Positions 5,619 to 15,117 of a stretch of 46,117 bases of DNA are shown piece by piece; the first letter of the stretch is position 1, and every line of letters starts with the position of its first letter. The notes beneath the pieces are model-generated. The model worked only from the letters and a program-made list of their open reading frames with translations. It did not search any database and was not told where the DNA came from. The stretch spans positions 1 through 46,117 of the forward strand of contig QAMW01000022.1 in assembly GCA_003150235.1 (NCBI GenBank), written 5' to 3'. Position numbers and translations under genes: made by a program. This DNA comes from Bacteroidales bacterium (lineage in GTDB: Bacteria > Bacteroidota > Bacteroidia > Bacteroidales > Muribaculaceae).

Positions 5619-7604
5619 ATGAAAAGATATCTGGTGGCATTGATTGCGTTGCTGGCTGTTGTCGGTGGTTTTGCTATGGAAGTGGTTGACCTTAATCGCG
5701 GGTGGCGTTTTAAGAAGGGGGTCGAATTGCGCACCATGAATGAGGGGGATGCCGTTGACCTTCCCCATACGTGGAATGTTACCGACGCGATGTTTGGTGG
5801 CGACTATCATAGGGGAACCGCCACATACTCGCGTATGCTCGATATCCCGCTTTCCAGGTCGCCTCAGCGGTATTTTCTGCGGGTTAACGCAGCCCAGAGT
5901 GTCGCTGATGTCTATGTCGACAATAAATGGATAGGGCAACATCGCGGCGGTTATACGGCTTTTGTCATAGAGCTGACTCCATACGTCACCGGCGGAAAAA
6001 GCCACAAGATAGATATCAGGGTAAATAATTCACAGGTATCGGATACGGCGCCGATAAGCGGTGATTTCAATATATTTGGCGGTCTTAACCGGGGTGTCGA
6101 ACTCCTCGTCGCCGGTGAAACCTGTATAAGTCCTGATTTCTACGGGTCGTCCGGTGTCTTTTTCGCCCAAAAGAAAGTCACAAAGGAAAAAGCGGAGATT
6201 GATGTGACGGCAATGGCGTCTTCTTACGATACGAAAACCGGTAAATGCGAGATCGTTGTGAATTTGCTTGACCGTGACAGCATCGTGGCTCATGGAAAGA
6301 GCGAAGTGGGCAGCGACGGCGTGGCGCGGCTTTCATTGACATTACGTGACCCGCATCTATGGGACGGAATAGACGATCCATTTATGTATAAAGGCGAGGT
6401 CATCCTGCTCGAAGATGGTGTCAAGGTCGATGACAGGAGCGTTGATGTAGGGTTGCGCTTTTATCATGCCGATCCCGATTATGGATTTTTCCTGAACGGT
6501 CGTCCCTATCGTCTTAACGGTGCCAACCTGCATCAGGACAGGGCGGAAAGAGCGTCGGCATATCGTGACTCTGATTTTGACGAGGACATAGCCTTGGCTC
6601 TTGACATGGGATGCAATGCCTTGCGTCTGGCACATTATCCACATTCCGAAAAAATGTATAGCCGCATGGACCGGCACGGGCTTGTTGCCTGGACCGAGAT
6701 TCCGTTTGTAAATGTGTTTATCTCTAATCCGGAATATGCCGAAAATCTCAGGGAGCAGCTGAAAGAGCTGATTTATCAGAATTACAATCATCCCTCGATA
6801 TTGACGTGGGGATTATTCAATGAGGTCAATTCGGGATGGATGGAGCCTGTCGGTGATATGGTCGCCGAGCTTGATTCTCTTGCGAAGGAGCTTGACCCGA
6901 CGCGTCCGACAGTGGGAGCGAGCAATCAGAATGAAGAATTTAACGGTTATCCCGATTATATCGCTTTCAACAAGTATTTCGGATGGTACGGTGACAATCC
7001 CGCCGACATGGCATCATGGATAGATGCCGAGCATAAGGCACATCCGGAGAGGGCGATGGGTATAAGCGAGTATGGTGCCGGTGCAAGTGTGTTTCAGCAG
7101 TCTGATTCCCTTATCCATCCTGAACCCTGGGGGCAATGGCATCCGGAAAACTGGCAGACCTATTATCATATCGAAAACTGGAAAATATTGAAGGCAAGGG
7201 AATATCTGTGGTGTAACTTTATATGGTGTCTTGCCGATTTTTCCTCGGCGGGGAGAAAGGAAGGGGACACGTTCGGACGAAATGACAAGGGGCTTGTCAC
7301 CTACGATCGCGCCACAAAAAAAGATGCCTATTATTTTTATAAAGCCAACTGGAACAAGCAATCGCCGGTGTTATATATCGCCGGGCGCAGAAACATCGCG
7401 GTCAAGTCGCCGGTCATAGAAGTGACGGTTTTCGGTAATCGCGGAGCCGCCGAGCTTAAGGTAAACGGTCGCTCGTATGGGAGCGCCATCCCTGATGAGG
7501 TAAACACTATGATATGGCGAGATATACCTTTGCGCCAAGGTGACAATGAAATCGTGGTGACTGACTCTGTCGGCAGTGACCGGTGTGTCAAGATTTTGAA
7601 ATGA
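5619..7604 (+). CDS. Secreted glycoside hydrolase family 2 (beta-galactosidase/glucuronidase type)
   Basis: About 661 aa from the ATG at 5619; an ATG at 5604 is the alternative. A signal peptide (KRYLVALIALLAVVGGFA) is followed by the GH2 sugar-binding jelly roll (about residues 22-170, with DLPHTWNVTD and FNIFGGLNRGV), an Ig-like domain (about 175-275) and the TIM barrel (about 285-580). The acid/base Glu is in WGLFNEVNSG (about E402) and the nucleophile Glu in MGISEYGAG (about E484). A C-terminal beta domain follows (about 590-661). It acts on a beta-linked glycan, probably in the periplasm or at the cell surface. The sugar cannot be told from sequence alone. No SusC/D pair is adjacent, so this is not a full polysaccharide-utilisation locus. 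Confidence 0.92.
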   Translation: MKRYLVALIALLAVVGGFAMEVVDLNRGWRFKKGVELRTMNEGDAVDLPHTWNVTDAMFGGDYHRGTATYSRMLDIPLSRSPQRYFLRVNAAQSVADVYVDNKWIGQHRGGYTAFVIELTPYVTGGKSHKIDIRVNNSQVSDTAPISGDFNIFGGLNRGVELLVAGETCISPDFYGSSGVFFAQKKVTKEKAEIDVTAMASSYDTKTGKCEIVVNLLDRDSIVAHGKSEVGSDGVARLSLTLRDPHLWDGIDDPFMYKGEVILLEDGVKVDDRSVDVGLRFYHADPDYGFFLNGRPYRLNGANLHQDRAERASAYRDSDFDEDIALALDMGCNALRLAHYPHSEKMYSRMDRHGLVAWTEIPFVNVFISNPEYAENLREQLKELIYQNYNHPSILTWGLFNEVNSGWMEPVGDMVAELDSLAKELDPTRPTVGASNQNEEFNGYPDYIAFNKYFGWYGDNPADMASWIDAEHKAHPERAMGISEYGAGASVFQQSDSLIHPEPWGQWHPENWQTYYHIENWKILKAREYLWCNFIWCLADFSSAGRKEGDTFGRNDKGLVTYDRATKKDAYYFYKANWNKQSPVLYIAGRRNIAVKSPVIEVTVFGNRGAAELKVNGRSYGSAIPDEVNTMIWRDIPLRQGDNEIVVTDSVGSDRCVKILK

Positions 7605-7681
7605 CTGTGAGTACTTTTTATATAAAAAAACTTGATGAAAGAAATCATAAAAGTGCAAATTGCTACAATTAAGGATATCCA

Positions 7682-8386
7682 CTATAATTTTGGCATATCC
7701 ACAACTAATTTGTAGCCAATTCCTCTGGCATTGACTATTCTTACAGTCGGGTCTTTTTTTAGACGTTGACGCAAGCGTGTGATAAACACCTGAAGACTGT
7801 TTGTAATATAATAACTGTCATCTCCCCATAAACTTTTCATGATATGATTTGCTGTAACCACACCGTTAAGATTCTCGACAAGTATATTTAGAATCTCGGA
7901 TTCCTTTGATGACAGAATATCTTTATGTCCGTCTATTTCAAGGAATTGTGATATCGGGTCAAAAGAAAAGGATCCGATTTTGATTATTTCTGATGTGTCA
8001 AATCGAAGCTGCATGGCATTTGACCGAGCATATAAAGCTTGGATTCTTACAATAAGCTCCTTCATGCTGAATGGCTTACGGAGATAATCATCAGCACCGG
8101 CATGGAATCCTTCCACGACATTATCAACCGAGGATTTTGCAGTAAGAAAAAGTATGGGAATCATGCGGTTTCGTTGCCTTATTCTTGTTACCATGTCTAT
8201 TCCGTCAAGATGAGGCATCATGATGTCGGCAACTATTACATCGACATCCTCATTAAAGAATATCTCCAGTCCGGAGATACCATCCTGTGCTGTCAGCACT
8301 GTAAATCCTTCGATTGTAAGGGTTTCACAGACGACCATCCTTAAAGCCGGGTCATCTTCTACAAACAATACTTTTATTGGATTCAT
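7682..8386 (-). CDS. OmpR-family response regulator (RprY-like)
   Basis: A 234-aa regulator with a receiver domain (residues about 4-118) and an OmpR/PhoB winged helix (about 135-230). The acidic pair D11/D12 (FVEDD), the phospho-acceptor D54 in VADIMMP, the T/S position in FLTAKS and the Lys in LRKPFSM are all present, so phosphorylation should be normal. The C-terminal TNSLQVFITRLRQRLKKD is the DNA-recognition helix region. It resembles the Bacteroides RprY type. The sensor kinase gene lies 11 bp upstream on the same strand. Likely targets include nearby genes, but no binding site was identified. Confidence 0.93.
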   Translation of the reverse strand: MNPIKVLFVEDDPALRMVVCETLTIEGFTVLTAQDGISGLEIFFNEDVDVIVADIMMPHLDGIDMVTRIRQRNRMIPILFLTAKSSVDNVVEGFHAGADDYLRKPFSMKELIVRIQALYARSNAMQLRFDTSEIIKIGSFSFDPISQFLEIDGHKDILSSKESEILNILVENLNGVVTANHIMKSLWGDDSYYITNSLQVFITRLRQRLKKDPTVRIVNARGIGYKLVVDMPKL

Positions 8387-8397
8387 TTGTGTGTATA

Positions 8398-9828
8398 TTA
8401 AAAGATTAAAATAAAACTGCTTCCCTTCCCGGATTCGCTTTTTACACGTACCGTACCCCCGAGCTTTTCTGTCATGCTTTTCACATAAAACAGCCCGAGA
8501 CCATAACCTTTAACGTCATGAATATTTCCATGTGGCACACGATAGAATTTATCAAAGATAAATTTTTGTTGTTCGCCGGTAATGCCTATGCCATTGTCGG
8601 TAATCTCTATTACAATTTTATCTTTGTGGTCTCTCCACGCTTTAATACACACTACCGGATTCCGGTAGGAGTATTTTATGGCATTGTCTATGAGATTACT
8701 TATTATATTGGAGAGATGCATCCTGTCAGTAGTCAACATCAGATTTTCTTCCACATCGAGTTTAAAAATCACATCGTGGGCATATTTTATATCGAAAGCG
8801 GTGACAACGGATTTTATCATTTCACTTACTGGGATTTCCTCGTAATTCAATATTAATGATTGTTTACGATCCATGCTTAAGGATAAAATCTGCTCGACAA
8901 GGCGGTCAAGAAGCCTTAATTGTTGTTGACATACATTAAGATAGCGGTTCATTCTGGGTGTGTTATGAGCAGAATCGAAATTTAGCAGGGAATCATTGGC
9001 TGCATACGCTACTGCGATTGGGGTTTTAAGTTCATGAGTAATGTTGTTTGTAAAATCAGTCTTGATTTCTTCTAATAGCTTCTGATTGCGCATAGTGCGA
9101 ATAAGATGCCAAAAGGTCAGTATAAGCAGAAAGAGGGTAAAGGCAGAAAACACGATTACAGGAATCATTTTCTTTAAAATCACAATACTCCAATTAGGGA
9201 TTATCATTACATATTCCGCGTCAGATGAAACTTCGAGTCTAAAAATGTTCGTCGGCTTAAAATCAAGATTCCCTATCAGTCCAAGCGTATCAGTTTTATA
9301 AGCGTCAATTTCCCTGTTGACTGATTTGTTTTGTAGATAAAGTAGCTGATGATTTCCATTTAATCCCAACGCGTTTAACTTGTCGGTCAGAATTTTGTCA
9401 AGGTAGTTTAAATCAATCTCCTTGATACCATCTATTGCAGAATGTATGCCACGCTGCATATTAAGACCTATCTTTTTCAGGTCTTCCGGATTCTTCAGAA
9501 TAGAGCTGAAAGATTCCGGCGACACGATCATTTGATTATCATGCGGTTGTAAAGAGTCTTTTTTATCAGAAACTTCAGATTTTACGATTGTGTTTTTCTC
9601 CTTGTGATCATATCCCATATTTACGTCTACGCGTCCTTCATATTGCATTTTGCTAATTTCATTGACCCTGTGTGCTATCTCTTCGAAATCAGAGGAACGA
9701 AGTGCTTCTTGAATGTCTTCATAATATCGGTCGCTAAGTTCATTGTATTCACCTACCAACCAATATGACTGATATAGACAAATTAATAAAATAGCGATGG
9801 CAATCGATAATATACGCGTTACTTTCAT
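8398..9828 (-). CDS. Membrane sensor histidine kinase (RprX-like)
   Basis: About 476 aa from the ATG at 9828 (MKVTRILSIA), chosen because the TM helix then begins close to the N-terminus; an in-frame ATG at 9867 would add 13 residues. TM1 spans about residues 4-24. A periplasmic sensor of about 175 residues is followed by TM2 (about 203-230). There is no obvious HAMP domain. The HisKA box NNITHELKTPIAVAY has H at about 252, followed by HATPase_c motifs IISNLIDNAIKYS (N box), ITDNGIGIT (G1) and KGYGLGLFYVKSM (G2). It is the partner of the response regulator 11 bp downstream. The sensory domain matched nothing I recognise. Confidence 0.92.
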   Translation of the reverse strand: MKVTRILSIAIAILLICLYQSYWLVGEYNELSDRYYEDIQEALRSSDFEEIAHRVNEISKMQYEGRVDVNMGYDHKEKNTIVKSEVSDKKDSLQPHDNQMIVSPESFSSILKNPEDLKKIGLNMQRGIHSAIDGIKEIDLNYLDKILTDKLNALGLNGNHQLLYLQNKSVNREIDAYKTDTLGLIGNLDFKPTNIFRLEVSSDAEYVMIIPNWSIVILKKMIPVIVFSAFTLFLLILTFWHLIRTMRNQKLLEEIKTDFTNNITHELKTPIAVAYAANDSLLNFDSAHNTPRMNRYLNVCQQQLRLLDRLVEQILSLSMDRKQSLILNYEEIPVSEMIKSVVTAFDIKYAHDVIFKLDVEENLMLTTDRMHLSNIISNLIDNAIKYSYRNPVVCIKAWRDHKDKIVIEITDNGIGITGEQQKFIFDKFYRVPHGNIHDVKGYGLGLFYVKSMTEKLGGTVRVKSESGKGSSFILIF

Positions 9829-9864
9829 GTCTTTGTTTAAAGGTGAAAGATTAATCTCATAATA

Positions 9865-9872
9865 CAAAATTA
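9865..9872 (-). promoter_or_regulatory. Putative -7 box for the two-component operon
   Basis: On the minus strand this reads TAATTTTG, a full TAnnTTTG match about 36 bp before the kinase start. No -33 element was found at the expected spacing. Confidence 0.35.
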
Positions 9873-9943
9873 GTGATTATTCAGAGCCTGTGAGTTGCGA
9901 TTAACGCCTGTTAACCTTTGTATTAAGGTTATATAAGGTGAAC

Positions 9944-9977
9944 TTTGCGAAACAGGACTGATTTGTTGATAATTTTG
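9944..9977 (+). promoter_or_regulatory. Putative promoter of the secreted protein gene at 10004
   Basis: TTTG at 9944-9947 and TAATTTTG at 9970-9977, separated by 22 bp, slightly longer than usual. The -7 box is 26 bp from the ATG. Confidence 0.4.
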
Positions 9978-10003
9978 TGCATTAAAATTATATAATACGG
10001 AAT

Positions 10004-11656
10004 ATGAAGAAATTATTTTCATCAAGTCTGCTGCTGTTAGCAGTGTCAACAGGATGGGGTGCGGTGCAAGAGGCAATCCCTGTAATGAATGCCGCCGGTG
10101 TCATGAAAGCATTGCCGATTTACTCCAATGAACTCATTGACAAGGCACCGGAAGGTGAAGCGGTTACGGGAATTCGTGACTGCTATACATCATATTTCCT
10201 GGGTGGCGTGCACTATCGTGATTTTGAAAATGGCGGTGTTGGTGAATATATTATTGGTGAAGACGGAAATATATATCTTAGAGACGCATGTTATTCTGCT
10301 GCTAAAATTTCCCCGCTGACCGATACCTATCTAAAGCTGGAGAAAGTAGATGAAACTACTTATGTGGCTCATACGCCTCAGCTTATATGGGTTGATAATT
10401 CTGAAGACAGCCCGTTCACCGCTTATGCGACAAGGGTGGTATTCTCGCAGAAAAGTGCGACCAGTTTTGGGTATGAAGTGCAACAAAATGCTGACGGCAC
10501 TTACGACACTGATATTTTCTTTACGCTCACGGATGGAAAGTTGATGCAGAAGAATATGAACACCACTGAAATGAACGGAGAGGTGTTTCCCGAAGAACTT
10601 ATCGGATTTACCACATCTACAGGCGGTTGGATTGGCTTTGGTGACGGATGTATCCAGATATGCCGGCAAGACACTCCGACCGTTCTGCCGGACGATGCTA
10701 CAGTTATAGATAAAAGCCTTGGTTATTCTTTACTCCATGTCAGGGATATTGAATTAGATAACGCGACTCTTCTAAAATATTCGGAAGTCGGTGACGCGAT
10801 GTATATATCCAATCCGTCGGTCAAGTGCCATCAATGGATTAAAGGAGACATTGACCGTGAGAAAGGGACAGTAACATTCTTAAGTCAATATTTGGGAATC
10901 GACGCTGAGAGTGGCTATGCTGTTTGGTTTATGCCTGCTGAGTATGATAAATATCTCGAGGTACTGGATGAGGAAACCGGTTTTGGTGATTGGTTCAGGA
11001 GCTATAAGGCTATTGATAAATTGGTATTAAGTTATAATGATGGAGTTCTTACAGGTCAGAAAGGGCAAGCTATGTGTTTTTCGCATTCTCCTGAGTCACT
11101 CCTTCTGACCGGTGTTTATGCCGATCCCTATATCAAGGATTACACACCGGTATCGACCACTCCGGCACCGGTACAGTTTACAAAATTTGAACCGATGGAT
11201 GACTTTTGGGGATTCGGAGTCCTCGGATTTGCCATACCAAGTATGGATGTGAATGGAGGATATATCATGACAGATGAATTATATTATAATGTATTTCCGG
11301 ATGACAGCACGACTCCTTTTGTATTTTCGCCTGATGATTACTATGATATGACGGTCGATTCAATGACCGATGTCCCGTACGGTTATTATGAAGATTTCGA
11401 TTTCAAAGTATCGGGAGTAAACCACACAGTGTATTTTTATCATGATTGGAAAAAGGTAGGTATCCAAGTCATTCAAAAGCATAACGGACAGGAAACACGT
11501 TCTGATATAGTCTATGCCGGTGGTACAAGTGAAGTTGATTGTGTTTCTGATACAAATGATCGCACACACGTATATAAATACATTGATGACGGACAGGTAA
11601 TAATAGTGCGAGATGGTATGAGGTACAACATACTTGGAATTAGGATGGATAAATGA
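10004..11656 (+). CDS. Secreted protein of unknown function, Bacteroidales type
   Basis: A 550-aa protein with a clear signal peptide (MKKLFSSSLLLLAVSTGWGA). The mature part is acidic, aromatic-rich and strand-rich without internal repeats I could define. It includes segments such as LDEETGFGDWFRSYKAID and a TP-rich linker near residues 380-390 (YTPVSTTPAPVQF). The extreme C-terminus, RYNILGIRMDK, resembles the short tail many secreted Bacteroidales proteins carry (N-x-x-G-x-R), and the neighbouring M6 protease ends with a related segment. I do not recognise a catalytic family. The gene is flanked upstream by the divergent two-component system and downstream by a terminator-like hairpin. It is AT-richer than the window's other secreted genes. 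Confidence 0.8.
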   Translation: MKKLFSSSLLLLAVSTGWGAVQEAIPVMNAAGVMKALPIYSNELIDKAPEGEAVTGIRDCYTSYFLGGVHYRDFENGGVGEYIIGEDGNIYLRDACYSAAKISPLTDTYLKLEKVDETTYVAHTPQLIWVDNSEDSPFTAYATRVVFSQKSATSFGYEVQQNADGTYDTDIFFTLTDGKLMQKNMNTTEMNGEVFPEELIGFTTSTGGWIGFGDGCIQICRQDTPTVLPDDATVIDKSLGYSLLHVRDIELDNATLLKYSEVGDAMYISNPSVKCHQWIKGDIDREKGTVTFLSQYLGIDAESGYAVWFMPAEYDKYLEVLDEETGFGDWFRSYKAIDKLVLSYNDGVLTGQKGQAMCFSHSPESLLLTGVYADPYIKDYTPVSTTPAPVQFTKFEPMDDFWGFGVLGFAIPSMDVNGGYIMTDELYYNVFPDDSTTPFVFSPDDYYDMTVDSMTDVPYGYYEDFDFKVSGVNHTVYFYHDWKKVGIQVIQKHNGQETRSDIVYAGGTSEVDCVSDTNDRTHVYKYIDDGQVIIVRDGMRYNILGIRMDK

Positions 11657-11672
11657 TTGGACAGTTTTTGAG

Positions 11673-11702
11673 GGTGGTAATGTATGTGAATACATTACTA
11701 CC
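11673..11702 (+). terminator. Hairpin terminator after the secreted protein gene
   Basis: GGTGGTAATGTAT, loop GTGA, ATACATTACTACC: a 13-bp stem with one G-T pair, followed by TTCT. It lies 16 bp after the stop codon. Confidence 0.6.
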
Positions 11703-11733
11703 TTCTATCATATCGTAACAAGACATACAATAT

Positions 11734-13992
11734 ATGAAACATAATATCATATTAAGTTTATTATGGGTATTTGCCACTCTACAGATGTGGGGTGTCAGGG
11801 CATATCCATTTCCTAAAAGAATAGTGCAACCCGATGGCTCGACTATTACTATAATCGGGCATGGAGATGAATTTCTGCATTATACCACTACGATAGACGG
11901 ATATTCTGTGGTTAAAGGAGCGGATGGCATATTTAGATATGCGGAGTTGAAAGACGGACATATAAATGCGACTCAGATAAAGGCTCGTGACATTAATGAC
12001 CGTACTGAGTCGGAGAAGCATTTTCTCAACTCCATAAAACGGAACATACGACCCTTGATAACTGATACAGGCGAAAGATTAAGGCGACTTTCATCAAAAA
12101 ATGATACACCTCTGTTTGGACCAAAGAAAAGCGCTATGGCTGCAAACGGGGCAGATAAACAAGGGACACAAGAACCATATCGAGGTCTTGTGATAATGGT
12201 AAACTTCAACGATCGAAAATTTTCGCGCGGTGACAAATCGTGGCTACTGACGAGTGACATGATGAATAAGCCCGATTACACAGATTATTATGATCCGTTG
12301 TTTGACGTAAGGATACAATGTACAGGGTCAGTACGTGACTATTTCAGTGATAACAGTAACGGGCGGTTTATCCCTGAGTTCGATGTAATAGGACCTATAG
12401 ATATTGATAAGAGTCAATTTTTCATTAACGGAACAGAAAAAACATATGAACTTTGCCAAAACGTAATTGAAGCTGCGGATCCTCACGTCGATTATTCGCG
12501 ATACGATTCTGATGGAGATGGAGTTGTCGATATGTTCTATATATTATATGCCGGATACTCCTCATCTTACCAAGGGAATGACGAACGTCTTATATGGCCT
12601 CATGCCGGTGATTTTGAGGATTCGGGCAAAAAATTGAATCTTGACGGTGTAAGCTTCGGACGATTTGCTTGCTCTTCTGAAATATTCGGGTGGCATGATG
12701 ACGGAGATATGTATCTTGACGGAATCGGGGTGTTTGTTCATGAATTCTCCCATGTATTAGGTTTTAAAGACCACTATGATGTCAGCGGTTACTTGAATGA
12801 GGATCCCGGCACGTGGGATGTGATGGCGTCGGGCAACTATAATGGCATCTTCAATGATACCCCTTGTGGATATAGCTCATACGAGAAACATGCTGCCGGT
12901 TTTATAACCCCCTACACAGCCACGTGTAAGGACGATAATGAAAGATTGTCTTTATCTCCTTTATCTGCATCTGACGATGCCGTGCGTATTGAATCAACAC
13001 AGGACAGCACTATCTTTATGTTGGAAAACAGGCAATGGGAAAAATGGGATAAGTATCTTCCCGGTCACGGGATGCTTGTGTGGCGAGTAGACAGTTGTGA
13101 CAACGAATATTGGGAACATAACGCGCTTAATGTAAACGGTCGGTTACATTTGAAACTGGTAAGAGCGATGGGTGCTACACGTACATTGTTCCGGGAAATT
13201 GAAGACACTGATTATGACCCTTTTCCGGGAACAAGAAATGTATATGATCTTACCAATTATAGTATTGAATCCAATCTCCTTACTGACTGGAATTATCCAT
13301 CGCCATTGATGCTTCGCAATATAAAGGAAGAAGACGGAATCATTAGTTTTACTCTTGAGAAAGATTATGAGGTTTCCAATCGACCTTATTCATTCTGTCT
13401 GAGAGAACAATACACCGCTTCAGGATTTTTTGTGGATGAAACAAAATGTGACTGGACTTTACGAACCGGTACCGTGCAGTCAAATGGTCGGGACAGACAG
13501 ATGATTTATAATCTGGTACCTGATACAAAAAACATTTCGCTCTCAGATCCTAAATATGCCAAAGGTCTCGGAGCTGCTTATGCGATAAGCGGTGATAAAA
13601 AGAGTGTTATAATCGAGCCTTCCCGAGTGGCTCTATTTGAGGGCTATGGTGTATGGCTTGTGGATTTTACTGCTCTTGACAATGGAGGGTCAGGTGCCAT
13701 TGTTCTCAATATGAATGCCTACGGAGATCTCTCTCTTTCAAATCAGGAGAGTGTGCTTGGTTATTGTCTTTTGCCCATGAATAGTGCGGTTGTAGTGGCC
13801 GATAAAATAATTGAACGCTTTTCATTAGTAAGAGATGTCCGATTCGACACTCTTTCAGGAATCGATGTCGTAAGAATGACACAAACTCCTTTTCTGAAAA
13901 ATAGAGCTATCTTCAATATGCAGGGAATACGTGTAGACGAACCTCAAAAAGGTGAGATTTATATAATCGATGGCAAGAAAGTCAAATATTAA
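11734..13992 (+). CDS. Secreted M6-family metalloprotease
   Basis: A 752-aa protein. The signal peptide (about residues 1-23, ending near MWGVRA) is followed by a prodomain-like region (about 24-140). The M6 peptidase domain covers about 145-440; its zinc motif HEFSH is at 336-340 (VFVHEFSHVLGFKDHYD), giving the HExxH ligands and the glutamate. Segments such as DGDGVVDMFYILYAG and GTWDVMASGNYNG are typical of M6 (immune inhibitor A-like) enzymes. A beta-rich C-terminal region follows. The extreme C-terminus FNMQGIRVDEPQKG then IYIIDGKKVKY is the common short sorting-like tail of secreted Bacteroidales proteins. It probably degrades extracellular protein. No immunity or partner gene is evident. 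Confidence 0.92.
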   Translation: MKHNIILSLLWVFATLQMWGVRAYPFPKRIVQPDGSTITIIGHGDEFLHYTTTIDGYSVVKGADGIFRYAELKDGHINATQIKARDINDRTESEKHFLNSIKRNIRPLITDTGERLRRLSSKNDTPLFGPKKSAMAANGADKQGTQEPYRGLVIMVNFNDRKFSRGDKSWLLTSDMMNKPDYTDYYDPLFDVRIQCTGSVRDYFSDNSNGRFIPEFDVIGPIDIDKSQFFINGTEKTYELCQNVIEAADPHVDYSRYDSDGDGVVDMFYILYAGYSSSYQGNDERLIWPHAGDFEDSGKKLNLDGVSFGRFACSSEIFGWHDDGDMYLDGIGVFVHEFSHVLGFKDHYDVSGYLNEDPGTWDVMASGNYNGIFNDTPCGYSSYEKHAAGFITPYTATCKDDNERLSLSPLSASDDAVRIESTQDSTIFMLENRQWEKWDKYLPGHGMLVWRVDSCDNEYWEHNALNVNGRLHLKLVRAMGATRTLFREIEDTDYDPFPGTRNVYDLTNYSIESNLLTDWNYPSPLMLRNIKEEDGIISFTLEKDYEVSNRPYSFCLREQYTASGFFVDETKCDWTLRTGTVQSNGRDRQMIYNLVPDTKNISLSDPKYAKGLGAAYAISGDKKSVIIEPSRVALFEGYGVWLVDFTALDNGGSGAIVLNMNAYGDLSLSNQESVLGYCLLPMNSAVVVADKIIERFSLVRDVRFDTLSGIDVVRMTQTPFLKNRAIFNMQGIRVDEPQKGEIYIIDGKKVKY

Positions 13993-14023
13993 ATGTTGTC
14001 GTTATAAAATAAGGAAAGGATAA

Positions 14024-14587
14024 TTATCCGTGTCGGGATATATCGGAGATTAGCGAATCAAGGGTCTTGCCGCCGTCGATTGAGGGTGTGAACTCCTTTA
14101 GCACATTAAGCTTGGTATTTAAAGGGTAGGTCATCCAGTCGCGTATCGTATCGGCTACGCATACGTCGCCGGCGAGTCCGCAGATGTCGGTCTGTTCGAT
14201 ATTCTTATCTTTGATAATCGCGAGAATCCTTTCGGCGGCATCCTTATTTTTAAGTATGGAATATTCTTCAGTCGCGGTATTTTCACCTTTATGAAGAATT
14301 GTCACTTTATCGGGGATGTCGAGAAGCCGGTCCATAATCGGCGGAAATATCGCCGCGCCGACCGAATCAGCCACGCAGTGTGTCTGCCATTTCCCGCCTT
14401 CGGATTTGAATGAACAATGACGCATGGGATGGCGGTCAGCCGTCACGATGACATGAGTATAGTCACAGCTGTTACTACGCAGATACTCTGACAACAAATT
14501 CATTGCCTGTTCGGCACCGGGTACCGGGAGCGAACCGGTTATGAAATCTATCTGGGGGTCGATTATGAGCAACAGTCTGTTTTTCAT
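14024..14587 (-). CDS. pncA: Nicotinamidase / isochorismatase-family hydrolase
   Basis: A 187-aa cysteine hydrolase. The catalytic triad is visible: D10 (LLIIDPQIDF), K100 (LHKGEN) and C143 (GLAGDVCVADT). The metal-site pattern D51-x-H53-xxx-H57 in TADRHPMRHCSF and the following GGKWQTHC point to nicotinamidase rather than another isochorismatase-fold enzyme. Nicotinamidase converts nicotinamide to nicotinate for NAD salvage in the cytoplasm. The length fits bacterial PncA. It is a single gene, convergent with the M6 protease and about 220 bp upstream of the next plus-strand repeat-free stretch; no NAD-related neighbour is present. Confidence 0.88.
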   Translation of the reverse strand: MKNRLLLIIDPQIDFITGSLPVPGAEQAMNLLSEYLRSNSCDYTHVIVTADRHPMRHCSFKSEGGKWQTHCVADSVGAAIFPPIMDRLLDIPDKVTILHKGENTATEEYSILKNKDAAERILAIIKDKNIEQTDICGLAGDVCVADTIRDWMTYPLNTKLNVLKEFTPSIDGGKTLDSLISDISRHG

Positions 14588-14654
14588 TTGAGATATTTTT
14601 AGTCGTGATTAGGCATTGCAATCGGAAATTTCGGTTCACACCTCAACCATAGCA

Positions 14655-15101
14655 TTATGCCGTAGCTGTTCCCGTTGGTCGCGTGACGATGATGTCGGGG
14701 TTGATACGGAGAAGTTCGGCTACGAAGCGGTCGGTATCTTTAGGAGAAAGCTGCATGGGGGAGGTGCTTTTCAGTATTGTGCGGTCGCTAAAACTGATGG
14801 CAAGACGGTAGCGACTTTTCCCGAATAGTGAAAAACGGCTTTTGACATACCGTATGCGGGTAATCTTATTTATGGGATAGCGCGTGCCTTGATAAAACAT
14901 GTATATGACAAGACTATTCCCGTCAATCGAGTAGCCTTCACCGAATACGCACACGTATTCCAGGATTATCATAAGCCCGAAATAAACGAGAGAAAGTGTC
15001 AACTTACCCCCGATTATTGCCGCAAGTATGATTATTCCGATAAACAGCGGCAGGCATATAGTCCAGAATTCGGGTTGTTTACGATAGGTGATTTTTCCCA
15101 T
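14655..15101 (-). CDS. Small membrane protein with bacterial PH domain
   Basis: A 148-aa protein with two N-terminal membrane helices (about residues 12-30 and 34-52), followed by a cytoplasmic beta domain (about 57-138). The domain includes YSIDGNSLVIY, YPINKITRIRYVKS and DTDRFVAELLRINPDI, matching the bacterial PH-like (bPH) pattern. The function is unknown; such proteins are membrane-anchored and may aid protein localisation. Its promoter region overlaps that of the divergent gene at 15177. Confidence is high that it is a gene and moderate for the domain. Confidence 0.78.
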   Translation of the reverse strand: MGKITYRKQPEFWTICLPLFIGIIILAAIIGGKLTLSLVYFGLMIILEYVCVFGEGYSIDGNSLVIYMFYQGTRYPINKITRIRYVKSRFSLFGKSRYRLAISFSDRTILKSTSPMQLSPKDTDRFVAELLRINPDIIVTRPTGTATA

Positions 15102-15117
15102 ATAATGTAGGTTACGG

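Noticed and set aside
7616..7629. TTTTTATATAAAAA as a terminator after the GH2 gene
   Set aside because: It is an A/T-only palindrome with no G/C stem; it could not form a stable terminator.
14018..14029. 12-bp palindrome GGATAATTATCC after the M6 protease gene
   Set aside because: It overlaps the end of the nicotinamidase gene, has no loop or T tract, and is AT-rich enough to occur by chance.
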